From Actinomyces sp. (GTDB taxonomy: Bacteria; Actinomycetota; Acidimicrobiia; Acidimicrobiales; Aldehydirespiratoraceae): a stretch of 5,355 nucleotides of DNA. The notes below the pieces were generated by a model, which was not told where the DNA came from, did no database searches, and saw nothing but the letters and a program-made list of their open reading frames with translations. A program made the position numbers and the translations under genes. The stretch spans positions 1 to 5,355 of the forward strand of contig RFFY01000797.1 of the NCBI GenBank assembly GCA_003697065.1, written 5' to 3'. Each line of letters starts with the position of its first letter. Within the stretch, counting starts at the first letter, position 1. Shown here in pieces: positions 1 to 5,355 of the stretch.

Positions 1-60
1 GGGATCCGCCGCCTCGTCCTCGTTCCCGTCGTCGCCCTCGCCCTGGTGGCCGCGGCCTGC
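1..60 (+). other. Partial lipoprotein signal peptide with lipobox
   Basis: Codons 1-20 of the window encode the charged end (Ile-Arg-Arg) and hydrophobic core of a type II signal peptide, ending in Leu-Val-Ala-Ala-Ala-Cys. The Cys at 58-60 would be lipidated and become residue 1 of the mature protein, placing the hydrolase on the outer face of the cytoplasmic membrane. The Met and any preceding residues are outside the window. Seen directly: the hydrophobic run and the Cys. Lipid attachment is inferred from the motif. Confidence 0.85.
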
Positions 61-1287
61 GGTGACAGCGGCACGACCACGGCGGCCCCGACCACCAGCG
101 CCGCCCCGACCACGACGGCGGCTCCGACGACGACGGCGGCTCCCACGACGGCGGCACCCACCACGAGCGAGGCCGGGATCGACCTCGCGGCCCTCGAGGC
201 CGACCTGGCCGCCGCCGTCGACGCCTGGATGGCCGAGAACCACGCCCCGGGCGTGTCCCTCGCCGTCGAGTTGGCCGACGGCACGCTCGTCACCGTCGCC
301 CGGGGGGTGGCCGACCTCGACACCGGCGAGGCGGTGACGCCCGACGACTACTTCCGCATCGGCTCCATCTCCAAGACCCTCACGGCGGCGGTCGTGCTCC
401 AGCTCGTCGACGAGGGCCTGATCGATCTCGACGCCCCGGTGGCCGACTACCTCGGTCCCGACTGGGCGCCGGGGTCACCCTTCGCCGACATCATCACCGT
501 GCGCCAGCTCATGAACCACACCAACGGCTTCATCGAGTACGCCTTCGATCCCGGCTTCTACATCCAGGCCGCCCAGAGGGTCGAGACCCCCTACACCCCC
601 CAGGAGATCCTCCAGTTCGTGGCTGGCCGGGAGCCCCTGTTCGAGCCCGGCACCGACTACTCCTACGAGACGGGGGGCTTCGTCGCCGCCGGGCTCATCA
701 TCGAGAAGGTCACGGGCAACCGGGCCGCCGACGAGATGCGTCGCCGTCTCTTCGACCCCGTGGGCGCGACCGAGCTCTACCTGACCCCCCAGGAGTTCCC
801 GCCCTCCCCGGTGGTCCACGGCTACGCCCGGGCCGAACTCGCCGACGCCCTGCTGGCCCTGAACGTCCTGCCTCCCGAGGAGGCGACCCACACGGTGGGG
901 GACGAGACCTTCGTCGACGTCCTGGCCGGGCCCCAGGCGGTCCTGCAGTCGGCGGGGTGGACGGGCGGGGGCATCGAGGCCCAACTCGACGACCTGGCCC
1001 TCGTCTTCGGTGCCCTCTTCGACGGCACCCTGTTGTCCGACGCCGCCCTGGCCGAGATGACCACCACCGTCCCCGACCACGACTACGGGCTCGGTCTGTC
1101 GGTGGGGGAACGGGCCGGTCACCGCACCTACAGCCACGGCGGGGGCGTACCGGGCTTCCGTAGCCACGCTGCCTACCTCCCCGACGACGGCATCACCCTG
1201 GCCTTCTCCACCAACCTCATCCCCGTCGACCCCGACGTCGGCGCCCTGGCCGCCGACGTGATCGAGATCGTCACCTCCCTTGGCTGA
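1..1287 (+). CDS. Lipoprotein serine hydrolase, class C beta-lactamase / DD-peptidase family (5' end missing)
   Basis: This is a probable secreted, membrane-anchored serine hydrolase of the beta-lactamase / D-alanyl-D-alanine carboxypeptidase superfamily (PF00144 type). The frame is open from base 1, and the first 19 codons read as the second half of a lipoprotein signal peptide: Arg-Arg, a Leu/Val/Ala core, then Ala-Ala-Ala-Cys with the lipobox Cys at 58-60. The true start is therefore upstream of the window; the GTG at 46 lies inside the signal peptide and is not the start. A Thr/Ala/Pro repeat linker follows (73-165), then the hydrolase domain (about 180-1280). The SxxK nucleophile motif is SISK at 364-375, with the typical context FRIGSISKTLTAAVV. 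The third motif is HGG at 1135-1143, in SHGGGVPGFRS. The second motif, normally YxN, reads Tyr-Glu-Thr at 664-672. Substrate is unknown: cell-wall peptides, esters or beta-lactams are all possible. The stop overlaps the next gene by 8 bp. The family call is firm; the exact activity is not. Confidence 0.9.
   Translation, partial: GIRRLVLVPVVALALVAAACGDSGTTTAAPTTSAAPTTTAAPTTTAAPTTAAPTTSEAGIDLAALEADLAAAVDAWMAENHAPGVSLAVELADGTLVTVARGVADLDTGEAVTPDDYFRIGSISKTLTAAVVLQLVDEGLIDLDAPVADYLGPDWAPGSPFADIITVRQLMNHTNGFIEYAFDPGFYIQAAQRVETPYTPQEILQFVAGREPLFEPGTDYSYETGGFVAAGLIIEKVTGNRAADEMRRRLFDPVGATELYLTPQEFPPSPVVHGYARAELADALLALNVLPPEEATHTVGDETFVDVLAGPQAVLQSAGWTGGGIEAQLDDLALVFGALFDGTLLSDAALAEMTTTVPDHDYGLGLSVGERAGHRTYSHGGGVPGFRSHAAYLPDDGITLAFSTNLIPVDPDVGALAADVIEIVTSLG
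73..165 (+). repeat. Thr/Ala/Pro tandem repeat linker, about five 18-bp units
   Basis: In-frame imperfect tandem repeats encode TTTAAP, TTSAAP, TTTAAP, TTTAAP and TTAAP (four 18-bp units and one of 15 bp), followed by a partial Thr-Thr. This is a flexible, uncharged spacer between the lipidated Cys and the catalytic domain, a usual arrangement in actinobacterial lipoproteins. It may also be O-glycosylated, as Thr/Pro-rich linkers of actinobacterial lipoproteins sometimes are; that part is inference. Repeats of this kind change copy number easily between strains. Confidence 0.85.
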
Positions 1288-2365
1288 CCGCTCGGTCTCG
1301 CGCCACGCCGACACCCACACGGCGGTCTTCACCGACGGCGCCTGTCGCGGCAACCCCGGCCCCGGGGGTTGGGCCTGGGTCGTGCCCGACGGGCCGTGGG
1401 CGTCGGGGGCCGAGGCCGAGACCACCAACCAGCGCATGGAGCTGACGGCGGTCCTCGAGGCCCTGCGGGAGCTCGACGGTCCCGTCGAGGTGCACTCGGA
1501 CTCGACCTATGTCGTCAACTGCTTCCGTGACCGCTGGTGGGAGGGGTGGCTGAGGCGGGACTGGCGCAACTCGAAGCGGGAGCCGGTCGCCAACCGCGAC
1601 CTGTGGGAGCCCCTCGTCGAGCTCTACCGGGCCCGCGCCGACGAGATCGCCTTCACCTGGGTGAAGGGCCACGCCGAGCACGAGTGGAACGACATCGCCG
1701 ACCGTCTGGCCACCGAGGCCGCCGACACCCAGCAGGGCCGCCGGGGCGTCGGCCGGCCCGACACGCTCGGTCCCCCCGACACACCCGGTTCCGCCGACAC
1801 CCCGGCGGGGGCCGCTGCTCCCCGGCGACGCCGGGACGGCACCTACACGTCCACCTGGACCCCGTCGGGTCACGCCGTCGTCGTGTGGGGCGTGCAACCC
1901 CCGGCCCTGGGGGGCTACGACCCCAACCCCGTCGCCGACGAGGTCAAGCGGCGCCTCGGCGAAGTCCTGGCCGCCCTGGCCGAGCACCACGGCGACCTCG
2001 TCGTGCTCACCGGCCTGCGCCTGGGGGCCGAGACCCTCGCGGCCGAGGCGGCGCGCGAGCTCGGGGTGCCCTACGTGGCGGTCCTGCCCTACCCCGAACC
2101 CGACGCCCTGTGGCCGGCCGCCACCCGACGCCACTTCGCCGAGCTGCTCGAGGGCGCCGAGGCCGTCGTCCGCCTCGAGGACCGGGCACCCGCCGACCGA
2201 CGACGCGCCGGCCAGGCCCTCGACCGGCGCGACGCCTGGCTGCGCCGCGTCGCCGACGAGGCCATCGTCGTCACCGACGGGCGCGACCGCCGGATCACCG
2301 ACCTGTTGCAGCGGGCCGAGGGCGAGCTCGAGGCCGTGTTCCCGATCGAGGTGGGTGAGCGGTGA
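1280..2365 (+). CDS. Ribonuclease HI fused to a C-terminal SLOG (YpsA/YspA-like) domain
   Basis: This 361-residue cytoplasmic protein has two domains. Residues 14-148 are a complete RNase HI domain that should cut the RNA strand of RNA:DNA hybrids using two metal ions. It has FTDGACRGNPGPGG (Asp19), TTNQRMEL (Glu54), HSDSTYVV (Asp74) and WVKGHAEHEWNDIADRLA (His131, Asp141), so all four catalytic acids and the mobile His are present. The Trp/Arg-rich basic protrusion is also there (about 86-109). Residues 149-187 are a low-complexity linker. Residues about 200-351 resemble the YpsA/YspA (DUF1273) branch of the SLOG Rossmann-like superfamily. Typical RNase HI is about 150 residues, so the protein is more than twice the usual length. 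TTG at 1280 is the only usable start: an in-frame stop lies at 1259-1261, and the next GTG falls inside the RNase H fold. It overlaps the upstream stop by 8 bp, has only a weak GAGAT upstream, and so probably depends on coupling. The symbol rnhA would fit the N-terminal domain only. Confidence 0.9.
   Translation: MADRSVSRHADTHTAVFTDGACRGNPGPGGWAWVVPDGPWASGAEAETTNQRMELTAVLEALRELDGPVEVHSDSTYVVNCFRDRWWEGWLRRDWRNSKREPVANRDLWEPLVELYRARADEIAFTWVKGHAEHEWNDIADRLATEAADTQQGRRGVGRPDTLGPPDTPGSADTPAGAAAPRRRRDGTYTSTWTPSGHAVVVWGVQPPALGGYDPNPVADEVKRRLGEVLAALAEHHGDLVVLTGLRLGAETLAAEAARELGVPYVAVLPYPEPDALWPAATRRHFAELLEGAEAVVRLEDRAPADRRRAGQALDRRDAWLRRVADEAIVVTDGRDRRITDLLQRAEGELEAVFPIEVGER
1757..1810 (+). repeat. 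Three 18-bp imperfect repeats in the interdomain linker
   Basis: Three tandem 18-bp units encode PDTLGP, PDTPGS and ADTPAG (1757-1774, 1775-1792, 1793-1810). They sit in the middle of the flexible linker joining the RNase HI domain to the SLOG-like domain and are flanked by Arg-rich stretches (GRRGVGRP before, PRRRRDG after). The unit likely spread by slippage. Its only evident role is as a spacer; the Arg clusters might add nucleic-acid contact, which is inference. Confidence 0.75.
1877..2332 (+). other. SLOG (YpsA/YspA-like) domain of the RNase HI fusion
   Basis: Residues about 200-351 follow the order of motifs in YpsA/YspA proteins. A first strand leads into PPALGGYDPNP (207-217), matching the family's 'R-P-x-x-L-G-G-Y-x-x-N-P' region. 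Next come VVLTGLRLGAETLAAEAARE (241-260; family pattern G-x-x-L-G-x-E/D-x-W-A-A-E-x-A), GVPYVAVLPYP then Trp278-Pro279 (family 'P-F-x-x-Q-x-x-x-W'), and RRDAWLRRVADEAIVVTDG (316-334; family 'R-N-x-x-(M/L)-V-D-x-x-D-x-x-I-A-V-W-D-G'). Differences: the initial Gly-His-Arg-Pro loop is Gly-Val-Gln-Pro (204-207), and the Gly-Gly-Thr segment after the last strand is absent (DGRDRRITDLLQ). SLOG domains are known or predicted to bind nucleotides or nucleotide-derived ligands. The assignment comes from motif recall, not a profile search. Confidence 0.7.
2348..2353 (+). promoter_or_regulatory. Ribosome binding site for hyuA
   Basis: GAGGTG lies 8 nt before the GTG at 2362 and is a good match to the anti-Shine-Dalgarno end of 16S rRNA. 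It lies within the final codons of the RNase H fusion gene. It supports 2362 as the start and shows that this gene has its own initiation signal in addition to coupling through the GTGA overlap. Confidence 0.65.
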
Positions 2366-4176
2366 CGGCGCACGAACCCGCCAACGGCCCCGCCGGCCGG
2401 GCCCGGATCGGCAGCGACACCGGTGGCACCTTCACCGACCTCGTCGCCGCCGACGGGACCGTCGCCAAGGTGCCCTCCACCCCCGACGATCCCGGACGGG
2501 CCGTGCGGGAGGGACTGGCGGTCCTGGGTGAGCCCCACCCCGCCGTGCTCGCTCACGGCACGACGGTGGCGACCAACGCCCTGCTCGAGCGGCGAGGGGC
2601 CACCGTCACCCTCGTCACCGGTGCCGGCTTCGCCGACCTCATCGAGATCGCCCGCCAGGACCGCCCCTCCCTGTACGACCCCGACGTCGTGCGACCCACC
2701 CCCCTCGTCGACCGCGACCACCGCCTCGAGGTGGCGGGCCGCCTGGCCGCCGACGGGACCGAACTCGAACCCGTCGTCCCCCCGGACCCGACCGACCTGC
2801 CCCCCGACACCGAGGCCGTCGCCGTGTGCCTCCTGCACGCCGATCTCGACGCGACCCACGAGCGGCGGGTCGCCCATCACCTCGAGGCCGCGGGCTTCGA
2901 CGTGACCGCCAGTGTCGACGTCTCGCCCGAGTACCGCGAGTACGAACGCACGGTCACCACCGTCATGAACGCCTACCTGCGCCCGGTGTGCCGGTCCTAC
3001 GTCCGCGGGATCGCCGACGCCGCCGACGAGGTGTTCGTCATGACCTCCGCCGGGGGCCTGATCCCCGCCGCCGACGCCGCCGACGTGCCCGCCGCCCTCC
3101 TCTTGTCCGGCCCCGCCGGCGGGGTGCGGGCGGCAGCGGCGATGGCCCGGGCCAACGGGTGTCCCGACGCCGTCACCTTCGACATGGGGGGCACCTCGAC
3201 CGACGTGTGCCTCGTCCTCGACGGGGCGCCCGAGCCGGCGGCCGAACGGCGGGTCGGGGGACTCCCGGTGCGCCTGCCGTCCCTCGACGTGCACACCATC
3301 GGCGCCGGCGGGGGATCGATCGCCCACCTCGACAGCGGCGGCGCCCTGCGGGTCGGTCCCCGCAGCGCCGGCGCCGTCCCCGGTCCCGTCTGCTACGGAC
3401 GCGGCGGCGAGCACCCCACGGTCACCGACGCCGACCTGGTGTGCGGCCGCATCGGACCCGACACCGCCTTTTCGGGCCTGGGCACCCTCGACCGGGCGGC
3501 GGCGGCCGCCGCGTTCAGGCGGGCGGGTGTCGACCCCGACGGGGTCCTCGCCGTGGTCGACGCCGCCATGACCCAGGCCCTGAGGGTGGTGTCGGTGCAG
3601 CGGGGTGTCGACCCCCGCACCCTGGCCCTGGTGGCCTTCGGGGGAGCGGGACCCCTGCACGCCTGCGCCCTCGCCGCCGAGCTGGGCATCCCCCGGGTCA
3701 TCGTCCCCGCCCGCGCCGGGGTGCTGTCGGCCCTGGGGATCCTCACCGCCCCGGTGCAGCGCACCCTGGTGCGCTCCTGGCCCGACCCCGACGACCACGA
3801 GGTGGCCGACGCCCTCGCCGAGCTCGCGGGCCGGGCCCGTGAACTGGTCGGTGGTGACGCCACCGTCACCAGCGCCCTCGACTGCCGCTACCGGGGCCAG
3901 AGCCACGAGCTCACCGTCGCCGACGTCGCCGCCTTCCACGCCGAACACGAGCGCCGCAACGGCTACGCCCGGCCCGATGCGCCCGTGGAGATCGTGGCCC
4001 TGCGGGTGACGGCGGCGCGCCCCGCCCCCCTCGACGTGACCGACCTGCCCGCCCCCGACCGGCAGGGCGGACGGGGACCGCTGGTGATCGCCGAACCCGA
4101 CTGCACGATCTGGGTGCCTAGGGGCTGGGAGGCCCGACCGGGGGCTGCCGGGGCGCTCGTGCTGGAGCCGACGTGA
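2362..4176 (+). CDS. hyuA: Hydantoinase / 5-oxoprolinase family protein, subunit A
   Basis: This is the ATP-using subunit of the hydantoinase A/B family, which includes N-methylhydantoinase, 5-oxoprolinase and, more distantly, acetone carboxylase. These enzymes activate a cyclic amide or carbonyl substrate with ATP in the cytoplasm. Motifs in order over 604 residues: DTGGTFTD (19-26, N-terminal phosphate loop); HGTTVATNALLERRGA (65-80); YREYERTVTTVMNAYLRP (from 191); SGPAGGV; FDMGGTSTD (273-281, second phosphate motif); IGAGGGSIA (313-321); PGPVCYGRGG; and VAFGGAGPLHACALA (424-438). The C-terminal domain has YRGQSHELTV, RRNGYARP and EPDCTIWVP. Family members are usually about 680-720 residues. 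The shortfall seems to lie between the GYARP region and EPDCTIWVP, where the usual segment with the 'G-P-A-I-I' lead-in is condensed. GTG at 2362 overlaps the previous stop as GTGA, preceded by GAGGTG. The next gene is subunit B. The exact substrate cannot be read from sequence. Confidence 0.93.
   Translation: MTAHEPANGPAGRARIGSDTGGTFTDLVAADGTVAKVPSTPDDPGRAVREGLAVLGEPHPAVLAHGTTVATNALLERRGATVTLVTGAGFADLIEIARQDRPSLYDPDVVRPTPLVDRDHRLEVAGRLAADGTELEPVVPPDPTDLPPDTEAVAVCLLHADLDATHERRVAHHLEAAGFDVTASVDVSPEYREYERTVTTVMNAYLRPVCRSYVRGIADAADEVFVMTSAGGLIPAADAADVPAALLLSGPAGGVRAAAAMARANGCPDAVTFDMGGTSTDVCLVLDGAPEPAAERRVGGLPVRLPSLDVHTIGAGGGSIAHLDSGGALRVGPRSAGAVPGPVCYGRGGEHPTVTDADLVCGRIGPDTAFSGLGTLDRAAAAAAFRRAGVDPDGVLAVVDAAMTQALRVVSVQRGVDPRTLALVAFGGAGPLHACALAAELGIPRVIVPARAGVLSALGILTAPVQRTLVRSWPDPDDHEVADALAELAGRARELVGGDATVTSALDCRYRGQSHELTVADVAAFHAEHERRNGYARPDAPVEIVALRVTAARPAPLDVTDLPAPDRQGGRGPLVIAEPDCTIWVPRGWEARPGAAGALVLEPT
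4164..4167 (+). promoter_or_regulatory. Ribosome binding site for hyuB
   Basis: GGAG ends 5 nt before the GTG at 4173, inside the last codons of hyuA. The short core and spacing are acceptable for initiation. Together with the GTGA overlap at 4173-4176 it supports this start and indicates coupled translation of the two subunits, which would help keep them in equal amounts. Confidence 0.55.
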
Positions 4177-5355
4177 GCGCCGTCGGTGCCGGGGGCCGGC
4201 TCGATCCCGCCGCCTTGCAGGTGCTCATCTCGCGCCTGACGGGAATTGCGGCCGAGATGGGGGCGGTGCTGGCGCGGGCGGCGTTCAGTCCCAACATCAA
4301 GGAACGCCACGACGCCTCGGCCGCCCTGTTCACCGCCGACGGGTCCCTGCTCGTGCAGGCCGAGCACATCCCCGTGCACCTGGGCGCCATGCCGGCCTCG
4401 GTGGCGGCGGTGATCGAGCGCTTCGGGGCCACCGCCGCCCCCGGCGACCAGTTCGTCGTCAACGACCCCTTCGCCGGAGGAACCCACCTCAACGACGTGA
4501 CCCTGGTGGCGCCCTGTTTCGTGGGCGACGAGCTCGTGGGGTGGGCCGCCAACCGCGCCCACCATGCCGACCTCGGGGGCGGAGCGCCCGGATCGATGCC
4601 GGCCGCCGCCACCGAGGTCTTCCAGGAGGGCCTGCGCATCCCGCCTGTGCCCTGGTCCGCCCAGGTGCGCGACCTGATCCTCGCCAACTCACGGACGCCC
4701 GACGAGAGGCGGGGCGACCTCGACGCCCAGTTCGGGGCCAACGCCGTGGGTGTGGCCCGCCTGGCCGAGCTGGTCACCGGTGGGGTGGACGTCGCCACCC
4801 TCGACGAGGTGATCGCCTACGGCGAGCGACGCATGCGGGCGGCGGTGGCGGCGGTGCCCGACGGCACGGCCACCTTCACCGACACGATGGACTCGGTCGG
4901 CGCCGGCGACGACCAGAGGGACCCGGCCGTCATCCGCTGCCGAGTGACGGTCTCGGGCGACACCGTCCGTTTCGACTTCACCGGCAGCGATCCCCAGCGG
5001 CCCGGCAACGTGAACGCCGTCGAAGCGGTGACGGTGTCGGCGGTGGCCTTCGCCGTGCGTCACGTGCTCGGACCCGACGTCCCGGCCAACGCCGGCTCCC
5101 TCGCTCCCGTCGAGGTCGTCGCCCCACCCGGCACGATCGTCGCCGCCCGGCCCCCGGTGGCGGTGGGAGCGGGCAACGTCGAGGTCTCCCAGCGTGTGGC
5201 CGACGTCTGTCTGGGCGCCCTGGCGGGCCTGGTCCCGGGACGGGTGGGGGCGGCGTCGCAGGGGACGATGAACAACGTCCTGGTGGGTGGTGACGGCTGG
5301 GTCTACTACGAGACGGTCGGCGGGGGGCAGGGGGGCCGCCCCGGCGGGCCGGGGA
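4173..5355 (+). CDS. hyuB: Hydantoinase / 5-oxoprolinase family protein, subunit B (3' end missing)
   Basis: This is the partner subunit of the hydantoinase A/B complex (PF02538 type); 394 codons are present of a usual 520-600, and the frame stays open to the window edge. Seen in order: LDPAALQVLISRLTGIAAEM near the N-terminus (residues 10-29), the standard opening of the family; AAFSPNIKERHDASAALF (36-53); NDPFAGGTHLNDVTLVAP (97-114); NRAHHADLGG (127-136); FDFTGSDPQRPGNVNA (267-282); TMNN (365-368); and YETVGGGQGGRPGGPG (379-394). In related enzymes the His/Asp-rich segments (GGTHLND, RAHHADLGG) are thought to take part in metal or substrate binding, so this subunit likely carries the hydrolytic site. 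GTG at 4173 shares the GTGA overlap with the hyuA stop. The Gly-rich motif usually reads GGGMGARPG; here it is GGGQGGRPG. Substrate (hydantoin, 5-oxoproline or another cyclic amide) is undetermined. Confidence 0.93.
   Translation, partial: MSAVGAGGRLDPAALQVLISRLTGIAAEMGAVLARAAFSPNIKERHDASAALFTADGSLLVQAEHIPVHLGAMPASVAAVIERFGATAAPGDQFVVNDPFAGGTHLNDVTLVAPCFVGDELVGWAANRAHHADLGGGAPGSMPAAATEVFQEGLRIPPVPWSAQVRDLILANSRTPDERRGDLDAQFGANAVGVARLAELVTGGVDVATLDEVIAYGERRMRAAVAAVPDGTATFTDTMDSVGAGDDQRDPAVIRCRVTVSGDTVRFDFTGSDPQRPGNVNAVEAVTVSAVAFAVRHVLGPDVPANAGSLAPVEVVAPPGTIVAARPPVAVGAGNVEVSQRVADVCLGALAGLVPGRVGAASQGTMNNVLVGGDGWVYYETVGGGQGGRPGGPG

Noticed and set aside
46..48. GTG as start of the serine hydrolase
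   Set aside because: It lies within the hydrophobic core of the lipoprotein signal peptide. The frame is open to base 1, with Arg-Arg and a Leu/Val run before it, so the real start is upstream of the window.
73..165. Short regular repeats considered as a CRISPR-like array or minisatellite
   Set aside because: The units are contiguous, without spacers, and in frame as Thr/Ala/Pro codons, so they are a protein linker repeat.
475..1437. 320-codon minus-strand open frame opposite the serine hydrolase
   Set aside because: Low-complexity Gly/Val/Asp composition and no domain signature; it spans the junction of two well-supported plus-strand genes.
1271..2134. 287-codon minus-strand open frame opposite the RNase H fusion
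   Set aside because: Antisense shadow with biased composition; the plus strand carries the complete RNase HI catalytic set.
2446..2760. A 15-bp identical sequence at 2446-2460 and 2746-2760, exactly 300 bp apart
   Set aside because: Both copies encode Ala-Ala-Asp-Gly-Thr in the same frame with strongly biased codons, so chance identity is likely, and the surroundings show no duplication.
2089..3948. 619-codon open frame on the minus strand opposite hyuA
   Set aside because: Its translation is Gly/Asp/Val/His-rich with no recognisable domain, as expected for the complement of a GC-rich gene. The plus strand here has clear HyuA motifs throughout.
4177..4200. GC-rich stretch after the hyuA stop considered as a terminator
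   Set aside because: There is no stem followed by a T run, and it is inside the coding sequence of hyuB.
4541..5293. 250-codon plus-strand open frame inside hyuB
   Set aside because: Arg/Gly/Pro-rich alternative frame typical of GC-rich DNA. The overlapping frame from 4173 carries the continuous HyuB motifs.

Overview
The window is very GC-rich (well over 70% by eye). G or C fills almost every third codon position, GTG and TTG serve as start codons, and all genes sit on the + strand with no intergenic space. This fits a high-GC actinobacterium. The lipoprotein, whose lipobox cysteine is followed by a Thr/Ala/Pro-repeat linker, resembles what is common in Acidimicrobiia, but that placement is only a guess from style.

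Layout: (1) bases 1-1287 hold the 3' part of a lipoprotein serine hydrolase of the class C beta-lactamase / DD-peptidase superfamily; its start codon lies upstream of the window. (2) 1280-2365 is a two-domain protein: a canonical ribonuclease HI domain, a short repetitive linker, and a C-terminal Rossmann-like domain that resembles the YpsA/YspA branch of the SLOG superfamily. (3) 2362-4176 is the A subunit of an ATP-dependent hydantoinase / 5-oxoprolinase family enzyme, on the short side for its family. (4) 4173 to the window end is the matching B subunit, cut off by the window edge.

The four genes overlap by 8, 4 and 4 bp, so they look like one transcript with translational coupling. Genes 3 and 4 almost certainly form one enzyme complex that opens a cyclic amide (hydantoin, 5-oxoproline or similar). 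How the exported serine hydrolase and the RNase H fusion relate to it is unclear, and the linkage may be no more than shared transcription.

The most unusual item is the RNase HI-SLOG fusion. Its RNase H active site is intact, while the SLOG part keeps its fold signature but has lost or changed several usual ligand-site residues. No RNA genes, CRISPR arrays, mobile elements, promoters or terminators were found, and no stretch longer than a few bases is non-coding.
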